Shown here: positions 24,981-33,603 of the stretch, in pieces
Position numbering within the stretch: the stretch's first letter is position 1
How the letters are laid out: the number at the start of each line of letters is the position of its first letter
NCBI GenBank assembly: GCA_016124275.1
Contig: WGOA01000026.1
Location: 1 to 35,063 of the forward strand
DNA length: 35,063 nt
Reading direction: 5' to 3'
Source of the DNA: Bacteroidota bacterium
GTDB taxonomy: Bacteria; Bacteroidota; Bacteroidia; Chitinophagales; BACL12
Position numbers and translations under genes: made by a program
The notes under the pieces: generated by a model
What the model was told of the DNA's origin: nothing
Seen by the model: only the letters and a program-made list of their open reading frames with translations
Database searches by the model: none

Positions 24981-26645
24981 CTATTGCACCACTACCTTCT
25001 TGGCAAAGCTCTTTCCATTCTGGATGACGGAAAGGAAGTAAACACCCTTTGGTTCATCCGATATATTGATCTGCTCCGCGTACGTTCCCGGTATGCCATT
25101 AAAGCTTTTAGTAAACACCTGACGGCCATTGATGTCGTACAGTTGAACCAAGGTCTCTCCGTTTTCCTTCAAACTATAGTTGAGAACAAACTGGCCATCA
25201 TTGGGGTTTGGGCTAAAGAAAACGCCATCAACAGACAAATCATTCAGAGCGCTCACTTTGGGATCCGCGTATTGATTAAGCTGTTGCAGATCACCTTCAC
25301 TAAGGTTATCCATGGTGATGAAGATGGCTACCCTGCGCACAACGCGCGAGGGCAGATCGCGGAAGGCCTCCTCGCCTGCGGGATCTCCGGAAAAGAAGAT
25401 CTCCAGATTCTCAAGCGCGCGCAGCTGATCAAGGTCGCTCAGCAATTCGTCCGAAATGGCCTGCCCCGAACGGATGAGTTCCTGCTGAATCATTTCTTCC
25501 AGGTTGCCAATGGGCGCCTGCAGGCCTTGCTTTAAGGGCATGCTTTCCTGATGAAAGGATTCACCCATACCTTTCAGGGTGCCCTTGGCCTTCATTTTCT
25601 TACCATCCCGGATGTATTGCACCGTTACGGACTCACCGATCGGCTGCCGGGATAAAACCTCTTTGAATGCGGCGATGTCTGTTACAGCTTCGCCGTTAAT
25701 TTCGGTGATGATATCGCCATCCAGCAGCCCCATTTCTTCAGCTGTTGTACCGGCTATGGCCCCGGAAATCCGGACGCCTGCATCGTCAGAAGAATAATTC
25801 AGGTAAACACCCAAAAAGGGCTTCTGCATTAATTCTATGGAAGCCAAATCATCAAAGGCAAAGGGCACATTCTGAAAGTCCATATCCCCTTCATCCCAGT
25901 GAAATTCAAAGGACTTATCCTGATTTTGCCATTGAAAAGCATGTGCTTCTTTAGGGCTGCCTAAAACGGCTTTCATCGAAATTTCCTGACCACCCGACTC
26001 ATTGCCCCGGTAAACCGTTAACTCGATTTGGTCACCTGGAGCAAAGGGTAAAAGTGCACTGCGCAAATCTTGCTCTTGCGTGAATTTTTTTCCGTTGATG
26101 CCCAAAATCTGATCGCCTGCCTGCAATCCCGCTTCCTCTGCACTGGACCCTTCAATGACTTGGGTAACGTAGGCGGTGTTGCCTTGATCGGTCACTTGGC
26201 TGTCAAAGTAAATACCGAGAAAGGCGCGGTTTTGATTCTGCGGTGCCTGAAAAACCAAAATCTGGTCCTGCACATCGCGGAGCATGGATTGCAAATCGCG
26301 CAGGTCAGGAATCAACTCATTGAATTCCAACCGCAGCTCCTGCAAGTCTTCATCAAGGCCTGCTCGCTTATTGATAATGATTTCGAGGTCTTCGCCAAGA
26401 CCATCCAGCGCTGTCTGACCACCTAGGCCAAATTGCTCCAAGACCTGGTTCAAATCCATTCCGGGCTCCAGAACAATGGTGGTGTCTGTTTTTATGGTAT
26501 TGCCATCCACTTCACGCTCGAGTGCAATTCGAACAGAACCGCTTTTGATTTCCTCAGGTTGGTTGCCGGGTGTTTGTGCTAACAAGGCATTGGGCAAGGA
26601 GGCCATGACAGAACTGGCCAATAGGGTAAAAATGTAGCGTCTCAT
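24981..26645 (-). CDS. Secreted two-PDZ protein with T9SS type A sorting domain
   Basis: A 554-residue exported protein. A signal peptide covers 1-23. Residues ~95-135 form a short helical/coiled segment (LRLEFNELIPDLRDLQSMLRDVQDQI). PDZ1 spans ~140-230 (AFLGIYF, GSSAEEAGLQAGDQILGINGKKF) and PDZ2 ~275-357 (PFLGVYLNY, GTTAEEMGLLDGDIITEINGEAV). The last ~75 residues (FFSPNPNDGQFVLNYSL, VQLYDINGRQVF, KGVYFLSVIQNGKSFAKKVVVQ) are a T9SS type A sorting domain. Unlike HtrA/DegP there is no trypsin-like Ser protease domain, so it is probably a peptide-binding scaffold exposed at the cell surface. Single-gene unit; a TAGCTTTG -7 candidate lies 26-33 nt upstream of the start. Confidence 0.87.
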   Translation of the reverse strand: MRRYIFTLLASSVMASLPNALLAQTPGNQPEEIKSGSVRIALEREVDGNTIKTDTTIVLEPGMDLNQVLEQFGLGGQTALDGLGEDLEIIINKRAGLDEDLQELRLEFNELIPDLRDLQSMLRDVQDQILVFQAPQNQNRAFLGIYFDSQVTDQGNTAYVTQVIEGSSAEEAGLQAGDQILGINGKKFTQEQDLRSALLPFAPGDQIELTVYRGNESGGQEISMKAVLGSPKEAHAFQWQNQDKSFEFHWDEGDMDFQNVPFAFDDLASIELMQKPFLGVYLNYSSDDAGVRISGAIAGTTAEEMGLLDGDIITEINGEAVTDIAAFKEVLSRQPIGESVTVQYIRDGKKMKAKGTLKGMGESFHQESMPLKQGLQAPIGNLEEMIQQELIRSGQAISDELLSDLDQLRALENLEIFFSGDPAGEEAFRDLPSRVVRRVAIFITMDNLSEGDLQQLNQYADPKVSALNDLSVDGVFFSPNPNDGQFVLNYSLKENGETLVQLYDINGRQVFTKSFNGIPGTYAEQINISDEPKGVYFLSVIQNGKSFAKKVVVQ

Positions 26646-26670
26646 AACTCAGTAATTGTTGTTTTGGATC

Positions 26671-26678
26671 AAGCGCTA
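26671..26678 (-). promoter_or_regulatory. Candidate -7 element of the PDZ protein gene
   Basis: Minus-strand TAGCTTTG is an exact match to TAnnTTTG, 26-33 nt before the ATG at 26645. No TTG occurs 17-23 nt upstream, so support is partial. The 195-bp gap 26646-26840 also has two ATGTTAAC copies 34 bp apart, of unknown meaning. Confidence 0.33.
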
Positions 26679-26840
26679 TCCAAAGCTACGGGAGTGATGA
26701 GGCGCGGTTGTTACGCTGGGCGTTAAATGTGCCTAAGAGGCAAGTTAAAGTATGTTAACACCGGAGTTTGCTGCTGTATAAAAGCATGTTAACGTCTGAA
26801 CGCCGCAGCATAAGGGAGTTTTCCGATGCCCATGCACCGA

Positions 26841-27773
26841 CTATTGCTCCCCGGAACGTGCCAGAACAACAGCCAGCCTTTTGCCATCCGGACTTACCGC
26901 CATTCGGGTTACCTCGTGGAGTTGCCATGCAGACGGCAGCATTTCGCCCAAATCTGCAGCAAAATGCCAGCGAGCCCCGCTAAACGGCTCATTAACATAA
27001 AGCCTGCTTCCAGCACCCATCAACAGATGAGCATCCGGGGTCCAGGCGTAATCCTGCGCGTCAGGAAGCAGCTCAATTGATTCCTGTACCCGTTGATTTT
27101 CAGCGTCATATACACGCAAGACAGCCGCCGATGACCCCTGGAGCTGCACAAAGCTGAGCGCTTCCCGCCCAGGCACCCTGGCCAGGCAACGGCCAATATC
27201 CGCGCCGACAATGCGCATTTTTTGCTTGGCTGCCGGACCAACCTGCAGGGTATTCTTTTCTCCCAGGCCGAGCACAAAAACAGCCACCAGGTCATCGTTA
27301 AGCCAGGCGAAGTAGCCTACAGGCTCAATGGCATCCATCACGAGTCGGGGTTTGCCGCCATCCAGTGGAAAACGCCAGAGCCGCTGAAGCGAATCGCGCA
27401 TTTCTACGCGCACCACAAAAACAGACTGGCCATCTGAGGCATACTGAGGGCTGTATTCACTTTCAGGCGTCTCCGTCAGCGCCTGTAGTGCACCTGTTGC
27501 GAACGAGTAGCTGAATATATCGGTTTGATTGCCCTGCTGTGCCGTGAACAACAGCGCTGTTCCGTCGGGCGAAAAGGAGGGCTGGTTGTTGTAACCTTCC
27601 CGGTCCGTAACCCGCAGCGGATCACTCAATACTGGCCGATCGCGATCATTCCAGGACAGCGAAAACACGACAATATCGGTTCCGGGTAAGGGTTGGCCCT
27701 GAACTGGAAAAATGTGCACAAAACCTGCACTCAATGCCAGGAATAGGGAACGGAAAGCACGCAGTTTGGCCAT
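26841..27773 (-). CDS. TolB-like/PD40 beta-propeller protein
   Basis: A 310-residue exported protein with an N-terminal signal-like segment (LFLALSAGFVHIFPVQGQ). It contains PD40-type repeats: YNNQPSFSPDGTALLFTA, EYSPQYASDGQSVFVVRV, and VTRMAVSPDGKRLAVVLA, with intermediate degenerate units such as DYAWTPDAHLLMGAG. The fold is a partial or six-bladed propeller like the C-terminal half of TolB. No catalytic residues are evident. It is too short for a dipeptidyl-peptidase and lacks the N-terminal TolB domain, so it is not TolB itself. Divergent from the UbiD-family gene, with starts ~100 bp apart. Function unknown. Confidence 0.78.
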   Translation of the reverse strand: MAKLRAFRSLFLALSAGFVHIFPVQGQPLPGTDIVVFSLSWNDRDRPVLSDPLRVTDREGYNNQPSFSPDGTALLFTAQQGNQTDIFSYSFATGALQALTETPESEYSPQYASDGQSVFVVRVEMRDSLQRLWRFPLDGGKPRLVMDAIEPVGYFAWLNDDLVAVFVLGLGEKNTLQVGPAAKQKMRIVGADIGRCLARVPGREALSFVQLQGSSAAVLRVYDAENQRVQESIELLPDAQDYAWTPDAHLLMGAGSRLYVNEPFSGARWHFAADLGEMLPSAWQLHEVTRMAVSPDGKRLAVVLARSGEQ

Positions 27774-27871
27774 TGGAAAAACAATATCCGAAAGTAGGCA
27801 AGCCCGCTGGATTGCGCGAACGACCCGGCCCTTCGTTTGTTAGCTTTACGAACAGTTCCCCAGGTTGTTTT

Positions 27872-29698
27872 ATGGCATACTCCAGTTTGCGCGATGCGGT
27901 TCAGGATCTCGAGCGAAACGGCATGCTCCGGCGCATTTCAGCCGAAGTTGACCCGCATTTAGAGATGGCGGAGATTCACAGGCGCGTGTACCGCGCTGGC
28001 GGTCCGGCGCTGTTGTTTGAGCGGGTAAAAGGTTCGCCATTCCCTGCGGCCTCCAACATTTTTGGCACCATGGATCGCTGTCGCTTCCTGTTCAGGGACA
28101 CCTTGCCTGCGGTTCAGCGTTTGGTGGCTTTAAAAAGCGACCCTACCGCCGCGTTGAAACAGCCTTTGCAGGTTCCAGGGGTGCTGCTCGACGCCGTGCG
28201 AGCCCTTCCCCGGAGGGTATGGCGCGCTCCGGTTATGGCGCAACAGTGCCACATCAGCGATTTGCCGGCAATCGTGTCCTCGCCCATGGACGGCGGGCCA
28301 TTCGTTACCCTGCCGCAGGTGTACACCGAAGACCCGGACAAACCGGGGCCCATGGGTGCCAACCTGGGCATGTACCGCATTCAACTCGGGGGAAATGCCT
28401 ACGTTCCCAACGCGGAGATAGGGCTGCATTACCAGATTCATCGCGGAATTGGCGTGCACCAGAGCAAATGGATGGAGCGCGGCCAGCCGCTGCGCGTGAG
28501 CATTTTCGTGGGCGGCCCGCCGGCGCATACCCTGGCTGCGGTGATGCCGCTGCCTGAAGGCCTGAGCGAGCTCACCTTTGCCGGGGTTTTGGGCGGGCGG
28601 CGCTGGCGTTACTTGCGCAAAAACGGGTTTACCTGGTCGGCCGATGCAGATTTTGTCATCACCGGCACGGTGCAGGCCGGCGCGCTGAAACCGGAGGGGC
28701 CTTTTGGTGATCACCTGGGCTATTACAGCCTGACCCACGATTTTCCCGTCATGTCGGTGGAAGGGGTTTGGCACCGGCGCGACGCCATCTGGCCTTTTAC
28801 GGTGGTGGGGCGCCCGCCGCAGGAAGATTCGTGCTTTGGTGAATTGATTCACGAAATGACGGGCCAGGCAGTGCGGGATGAACTGCCCGGGGTGGAAGGG
28901 GTGCATGCGGTGGACGCTGCAGGGGTGCATCCCCTGTTACTCGCCGTCGGGAGCGAACGCTATTCGCCTTATGCGCCCAATGCCCAACCGCTGGAAATGC
29001 TAACGCAGGCCAACCGGATGTTGGGGACCGGCCAGTTGTCGCTGGCCAAATACCTGATTATGGCCTGCAAAAGCGACGCTCCGCCGCCCATGCACGACGA
29101 GGGTCGTTTTCTGCAGCATGTGCTGGAACGCGCTGATTTTGAACGTGATCTGCATTTTCAGACGCGCACATCGATGGATACCCTGGACTACAGCAGCGAG
29201 GGCCTGAACAGCGGTTCCAAGTTGGTGCTGGTCAGTTTGGGGGCGCCGAGGCGATCGCTTTGCCGCGAGTTACCTGCCGGCCTGCCTACGGACGGACTGG
29301 CCGGCCAATGGCACCTTGCCATGCCCGGGGTGTTGACCGCTTCCGGAGCAAAGGCCGCCACTGCGATGAACAGCGATGACGTGGAACATTGGGCCCGGCA
29401 ACTGGCCGCTGCGCCGCTGGAGCAAGTCGGGTTAATTGTGCTGTGCGATGATGCGGCGTTTACGGCTGCCTCGTTGATCAATTTTCTTTGGGTGACGTTT
29501 ACGCGCAGCAATCCGTCGCACGATGTTTATGGGGTGGGGGCTACTGTCGTTAACAAACATTGGGGCTGCCGCGGACCACTGATTATTGACGCGCGCATCA
29601 AGCCTTTTCACGCACCACCTGTGGAGGACGATCCGGCGATCGTGCGCCGCGTGGATGAACTGGCGGCGGCAGGTGGACCGCTGCACGGGTTGTGGTGA
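27872..29698 (+). CDS. UbiD family prFMN-dependent decarboxylase
   Basis: A 608-residue enzyme of the UbiD family, which uses prenylated FMN to (de)carboxylate aromatic or unsaturated acids. Family blocks: N-terminal YSSLRDAVQDLERNGMLRRI, GGPALLFERV, GANLGMYRIQ, the catalytic-region EGPFGDHLGYYS, and the C-terminal SHDVYGVGATVVNKHWGCRGPLIIDARIK. Start at ATG 27872. The frame extends upstream to 27734 into the divergent neighbour's 5' end with unlike sequence. Bacteroidota make menaquinone, so a quinone-pathway role is possible, but the pathway and the prFMN synthase UbiX are not in the window. The gene is visibly richer in G+C than its left-hand neighbours. A 17-bp tandem repeat begins inside its last codons. 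Confidence 0.88.
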   Translation: MAYSSLRDAVQDLERNGMLRRISAEVDPHLEMAEIHRRVYRAGGPALLFERVKGSPFPAASNIFGTMDRCRFLFRDTLPAVQRLVALKSDPTAALKQPLQVPGVLLDAVRALPRRVWRAPVMAQQCHISDLPAIVSSPMDGGPFVTLPQVYTEDPDKPGPMGANLGMYRIQLGGNAYVPNAEIGLHYQIHRGIGVHQSKWMERGQPLRVSIFVGGPPAHTLAAVMPLPEGLSELTFAGVLGGRRWRYLRKNGFTWSADADFVITGTVQAGALKPEGPFGDHLGYYSLTHDFPVMSVEGVWHRRDAIWPFTVVGRPPQEDSCFGELIHEMTGQAVRDELPGVEGVHAVDAAGVHPLLLAVGSERYSPYAPNAQPLEMLTQANRMLGTGQLSLAKYLIMACKSDAPPPMHDEGRFLQHVLERADFERDLHFQTRTSMDTLDYSSEGLNSGSKLVLVSLGAPRRSLCRELPAGLPTDGLAGQWHLAMPGVLTASGAKAATAMNSDDVEHWARQLAAAPLEQVGLIVLCDDAAFTAASLINFLWVTFTRSNPSHDVYGVGATVVNKHWGCRGPLIIDARIKPFHAPPVEDDPAIVRRVDELAAAGGPLHGLW

Positions 29699-29753
29699 GT
29701 AGCGGGTTGTGGTGAGTGGCGGGTTGTGGTGAGTGGCGGATTGTGGTAAGCAG
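29686..29753. repeat. Four tandem 17-bp repeats across the UbiD-gene stop codon
   Basis: Unit CGGGTTGTGGTGAGTGG: copies at 29686-29702 (one change), 29703-29719, 29720-29736 (both exact) and 29737-29753 (four changes), then a partial fifth starting CGAGTT. The first unit contains the final codons and stop (CTT/TGG/TGA region) of the UbiD gene. A minisatellite of this size can vary in copy number between strains. Confidence 0.85.
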
Positions 29754-29829
29754 CGAGTTTTGCTGCATGAAGAGGTTTGCGGCGTGGCGGGTTGTCCATG
29801 CACAGGCTTTTTGTGCAAATTTGACGCCT

Positions 29830-30720
29830 ATGGCCGCCATCACCTTTTTGCGCACCCCGGAAGAGCGCTTTGCGAACCTTCCCGACTTTCCCTACCAACC
29901 CCATTACACGGAAATCCTCGGGGGCCGGATGCACTATGTGGACGAAGGCCAGGGCGAAACCATCCTCTGCCTGCACGGCGAGCCATCGTGGAGTTACCTC
30001 TACCGCAAGTTCATTCCGGTTTTGAGCCCCACAGCGCGAGTGGTCTGCCCGGATTTGTTCGGCTTTGGTCGTTCGGACAAGCCTGCTAAAGTGGAGGATT
30101 ACAGCTATGCTTTTCATTTTCAGGCCTTGCAAGCTTTTCTTGCAGCGCTTGATCTGCGCAACATAACCTTAGTCTGCCAGGACTGGGGCGGGCTGCTCGG
30201 TTTGGGGCTTCTTGGTGCTGACCCGGACCGCTTTTCGCGCGTGGTGATCATGAACACTTTTTTGCCAATTGGCAACAGGCCCATGCCTGCGGCGTTCACG
30301 GCATGGAAAACATTTGCGCTCTACAGCCCCGTTTTTCACCTTGGAATGGTTATAAAAAAAGGTACGGCCAGACCGCTTGGGCCAGGAGTTGAAGACGCTT
30401 ATGATGCCCCTTTCCCGGACAAAACATTCAAAGCCGGGGCGCGCGCTTTTCCAGCGCTGGTGCCCACGAAAGCCACGGATCCCGGGGTGCCTGAAATGAC
30501 CCGTGCGCGCGAAGTGCTTAGCCAGTGGACGAAGCCGGCATTGGTGCTTTTCAGCGACAAGGACCCGATCATGCGCGGCGGTGAACGTTGGTTTAACCAT
30601 AACATCCCTTCTCGGGCAGGCAAACCGGTCATTACCATCAACAATGCCGGCCACTTTCTTCAGGAAGATGCCGGGGAGGAAATTGCCGGATACATTGCAG
30701 ACTTTCTGATGGAAACCTAG
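29830..30720 (+). CDS. Haloalkane-dehalogenase-like alpha/beta hydrolase (subfamily HLD-I type)
   Basis: A 296-residue cytosolic hydrolase. HGEPSWSYLYRK (His49-Trp54) is the HGEPxW oxyanion motif. TLVCQDWGG gives nucleophile Asp118 with Trp119, the halide-binding neighbour found in DhlA-type dehalogenases. Trp159 in the cap (AFTAWKTF) is well placed for the second halide-stabilising Trp. FSDKDPIM holds the likely acid Asp245, and NNAGHFLQED the base His275. This full set supports hydrolytic dehalogenation of haloalkanes, although relatives with other substrates exist. Start at ATG 29830; the longer frame from 29716 runs through the 17-bp repeats. It is 131 bp downstream of the UbiD-family gene; functional linkage is not evident. 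Confidence 0.82.
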   Translation: MAAITFLRTPEERFANLPDFPYQPHYTEILGGRMHYVDEGQGETILCLHGEPSWSYLYRKFIPVLSPTARVVCPDLFGFGRSDKPAKVEDYSYAFHFQALQAFLAALDLRNITLVCQDWGGLLGLGLLGADPDRFSRVVIMNTFLPIGNRPMPAAFTAWKTFALYSPVFHLGMVIKKGTARPLGPGVEDAYDAPFPDKTFKAGARAFPALVPTKATDPGVPEMTRAREVLSQWTKPALVLFSDKDPIMRGGERWFNHNIPSRAGKPVITINNAGHFLQEDAGEEIAGYIADFLMET

Positions 30721-30900
30721 CCTGGACTCGCGTGAGGTTGTGCGCTTGAACCCCAGTATAATACAGCGATTGCTCCGTTTAAGGCGTGCGCTTTAACAAG
30801 ATTTAACGGGCATGCGCCAGTATAGCCCTTACTTTTATTGATGGTTTTGCGAAAAGTGGCCCCTTGTATAGGATGCCCGGATTGCGCCTTAATCCTTTTC

Positions 30901-33603
30901 ATGCACGTTCTATTTAGTTGGCGGCTTGGTTTGGTTTTGCTGTTCGCGGGTGTAATGCTCGGTGGAATGGCTGTCCACGTTCAGGCAGCCCCAGTGGATG
31001 CCAGCGGGATGGCAACTGCCGTTCCAGCGACATGCCCTTTGGAGAAAACACCAGCAGTTGTTCAGGGCGCGGTTGCCCTTCCCCGGGATACGCTTTACCA
31101 GGCCCGGTCAATGGATGCGTTTAGAATCACGCGTGCTCCGGTGATTGATGGCCGATTGGATGATGCTTGTTGGCGCGAAGCTCCGCTCACGCAAAACTTT
31201 ACAACAACACAACCAGACCCGGGCAAACCCAGCATGTTGCAAAGCGTCATCCGTGTTGTTTACGACGACGAGGCACTGTACGTAGGGGCCCATCTGGTGG
31301 ATCCCAATCCGGATAGCATTCAGGTGACCCTTTCGCGACGTGATGAATACGGCAATGCCGATTGGTTTGGGGTCATGCTCAGCCCATACCGGGACGGATC
31401 TAATGCTTTCTCTTTTTCATTGACGGCAGCGGGGGTGCAGGTTGATGAAAAGTGGACGGGAACCAATAGCGATGTGCTGTGGGATGCCGTTTGGGAGTCA
31501 GCAGTCTGGATGGGCGAGGATGGGTGGTATGTTGAAATTGCGTTGCCCTACGGTGCCTTGCGCTTTCCCGCCGGAACGGAACAAGACTGGGGCATCAACT
31601 TTGCGCGGAGTATTCGGCGAACCCGCGAAGAGAGCTGGTGGAGCCCGGTGGACGTTGCAGAAAAAGGGTTGATTCAACAAGTCGGAGTTTTGCAGGGGCT
31701 TGAAAACATTAAAGCACCTTTTCGGCTTTCGCTGACGCCTTATGTTTCGTCTTTTGTGGAAGTGCAAAACAATCCGGAAACGGGCACCCGCCAGACTATA
31801 GCTGATTTTGCCGGCGGCATGGATCTCAAGTATGGCATCAACGATGCGTTCACGCTGGACATGACCCTCATTCCAGACTTTAACCAGGTTCGTTTTGACA
31901 ACGAAGTGTTAAACCTCAGTCCGTTTGAAGTGCGCTTCAATGAAAACAGAGCTTTTTTTACGGAGGGTACGGAGTTGTTCAACAAGCAGGATCTTTTTTA
32001 CTCCAGACGAATTGGCGGAAGACCGATTGGTTTTTTTGATGTTTACGATCAGGTAGGAGAAGGCGAAGCGCTGTTGAGCAACCCGCGGGAGAGCCGCTTG
32101 TACAATGCCATAAAAGTGAGTGGCAGAACGGACAACGGGTTGGGCATTGGGGTATTCAATGCCATTACGGCAGAGACACAGGCCATCATTCGCGGCGCGG
32201 ATGGCGAGGAGCGCAGCATCACCACGGCACCTTTTACGAATTACAATGTCGTTGTGCTGGACCAAAACTTGAACCGCGCAAATTCCTTCGTTACGTTCAC
32301 CAATACCAGCGTATGGCGAAAGGGTGGATGGCAAGATGCAAACGTCAGCGGTCTCTTTTTCCGTCTGCGCGATAAAAAAGATCGCTACCAGATAGAAACC
32401 AGCGGCGCATTAAGCCAGGAGTACTTTACCGATACTGCTGCCGGACTGGGACATACGGCAGGGATTGAATTCAGCAAGGTCAGCGGTCAGTTTACCTTCA
32501 CTGCAGGCTATAACGAAAAAAGCAACACCTACAATCCCAATGATCTGGGGTTTTTGGGGGCAAACAATACACGTTCCTGGTATATTAACTCTAATTATAA
32601 TATTTACAAGCCATTCTGGCGTTTTAATCAATTGTACCATTACCTGGGCATGGGTTACCTGCGCAATTACTCGCCTGACGGATTCTTTAATCTGGGCTTC
32701 TACTCCGAGGCTACCCAAATCTGGAAAAGCTTTTTTGCTTCAGGGATCTGGATGAATTCTGAACCTATCATTACTTATGATTGGTTTGAACCCCGCGTAC
32801 CGGGCCGCTTTTTGGAATACCCGGTCAATCACACGTGGGGCAGCTGGATCTCGAGCGACTACCGAAAAAAACTGGCCATTGACGTGCGCGCTGATTACCG
32901 CTGGTTCAATGCCGACAACCGCGAAAACATCAGTTACGAGATTTCACCCCGCTGGCGGGTCAATGACAAAATGCTGTTGATTGTTTCCTACGGCAACTAC
33001 TTTTCGCGCGATGATCTGGGATGGGTAAACCAGGTAGATGACGAAATCATCTTAGGGCGAAGGGACGTACAAACAGCGGAAACCGGATTGGAGGCCAACT
33101 ACATTTTCACCAACCGTATGTTCCTGACGTTGCGGGTTAGGCATTATTGGTCAAGGGCTGAATATTCAGCATACTATGCCCTTGGCGACGATGGCCGGCG
33201 GCAGGCAACAGACTATGACGGCATAGATCTGGAAACCGGACAATCTGCGCACAATGTCAACTTCAATGCGTTTACGGTAGATGCCGCTTTTACCTGGCGC
33301 TTTGCTCCCGGATCAGACCTTTTCCTGGTTTGGAAAGAGGGCATCTTTGACAGCGGAAGCGAGTTAGAACGCAACTACCTCAGCAATCTGGAGCGCACCT
33401 TTAACTCGGCGCAGAGCAACAATCTATCGCTTCGTGTGGTCTATTTTGTCGATTACGTTCAGTGGAAAAAATGGACGCGCAAAGAGCAGGCCGCAGAAGA
33501 CGCGCAGGCCTTCAGCTACCGCAATCCGGGTATGCTTACCCGTGGGTCTCGACGGAATGCTGTTGATGCTTTTTGGCATCCCGCAGCTCCCGGGCTTCGC
33601 TAA
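30901..33603 (+). CDS. DUF5916 outer-membrane protein with CBM9-like N-terminal domain
   Basis: A 900-residue protein. Signal peptide at 1-~29 (LGLVLLFAGVMLGGMAVHVQA); the start at ATG 30901 is preferred over upstream TTG/ATG codons at 30838/30841. Residues ~65-230 match the carbohydrate-binding family 9-like (DOMON-type) domain: FRITRAPVIDGRLDDACWREA, YVGAHLVDPNPDSI, DWFGVMLSPYRDG, and WYVEIALPYGALRFP. The remainder is a DUF5916 region ending in a large beta-barrel with many alternating aromatic strands. Function is not known; a sugar- or polymer-related outer-membrane role is inferred. About 45 residues follow the apparent last strand (LSLRVVYFVDYVQW), and this tail overlaps the convergent DUF6249 gene by 68 bp. 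Confidence 0.85.
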   Translation: MHVLFSWRLGLVLLFAGVMLGGMAVHVQAAPVDASGMATAVPATCPLEKTPAVVQGAVALPRDTLYQARSMDAFRITRAPVIDGRLDDACWREAPLTQNFTTTQPDPGKPSMLQSVIRVVYDDEALYVGAHLVDPNPDSIQVTLSRRDEYGNADWFGVMLSPYRDGSNAFSFSLTAAGVQVDEKWTGTNSDVLWDAVWESAVWMGEDGWYVEIALPYGALRFPAGTEQDWGINFARSIRRTREESWWSPVDVAEKGLIQQVGVLQGLENIKAPFRLSLTPYVSSFVEVQNNPETGTRQTIADFAGGMDLKYGINDAFTLDMTLIPDFNQVRFDNEVLNLSPFEVRFNENRAFFTEGTELFNKQDLFYSRRIGGRPIGFFDVYDQVGEGEALLSNPRESRLYNAIKVSGRTDNGLGIGVFNAITAETQAIIRGADGEERSITTAPFTNYNVVVLDQNLNRANSFVTFTNTSVWRKGGWQDANVSGLFFRLRDKKDRYQIETSGALSQEYFTDTAAGLGHTAGIEFSKVSGQFTFTAGYNEKSNTYNPNDLGFLGANNTRSWYINSNYNIYKPFWRFNQLYHYLGMGYLRNYSPDGFFNLGFYSEATQIWKSFFASGIWMNSEPIITYDWFEPRVPGRFLEYPVNHTWGSWISSDYRKKLAIDVRADYRWFNADNRENISYEISPRWRVNDKMLLIVSYGNYFSRDDLGWVNQVDDEIILGRRDVQTAETGLEANYIFTNRMFLTLRVRHYWSRAEYSAYYALGDDGRRQATDYDGIDLETGQSAHNVNFNAFTVDAAFTWRFAPGSDLFLVWKEGIFDSGSELERNYLSNLERTFNSAQSNNLSLRVVYFVDYVQWKKWTRKEQAAEDAQAFSYRNPGMLTRGSRRNAVDAFWHPAAPGLR

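Noticed and set aside
28130..28930. A 266-codon minus-strand frame inside the UbiD-family gene.
   Set aside because: It is an antisense shadow of a G+C-rich gene, His/Arg-rich with no recognisable domain.
29686..29753. CRISPR-like array.
   Set aside because: The units are directly abutting 17-bp tandem repeats without spacers, and no cas genes are present.
29608..30132. Minus-strand frame containing His-Asn-Pro-Pro-Leu-Thr-Thr-Thr repeats.
   Set aside because: The repeats are the translation of the 17-bp minisatellite on the wrong strand; the rest is antisense to the dehalogenase-like gene.
27872..30720. Horizontally acquired island covering the UbiD and dehalogenase-like genes because of higher G+C.
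   Set aside because: There are no integrase, repeats or attachment sites at the ends, and the composition shift is gradual; impression by eye only.
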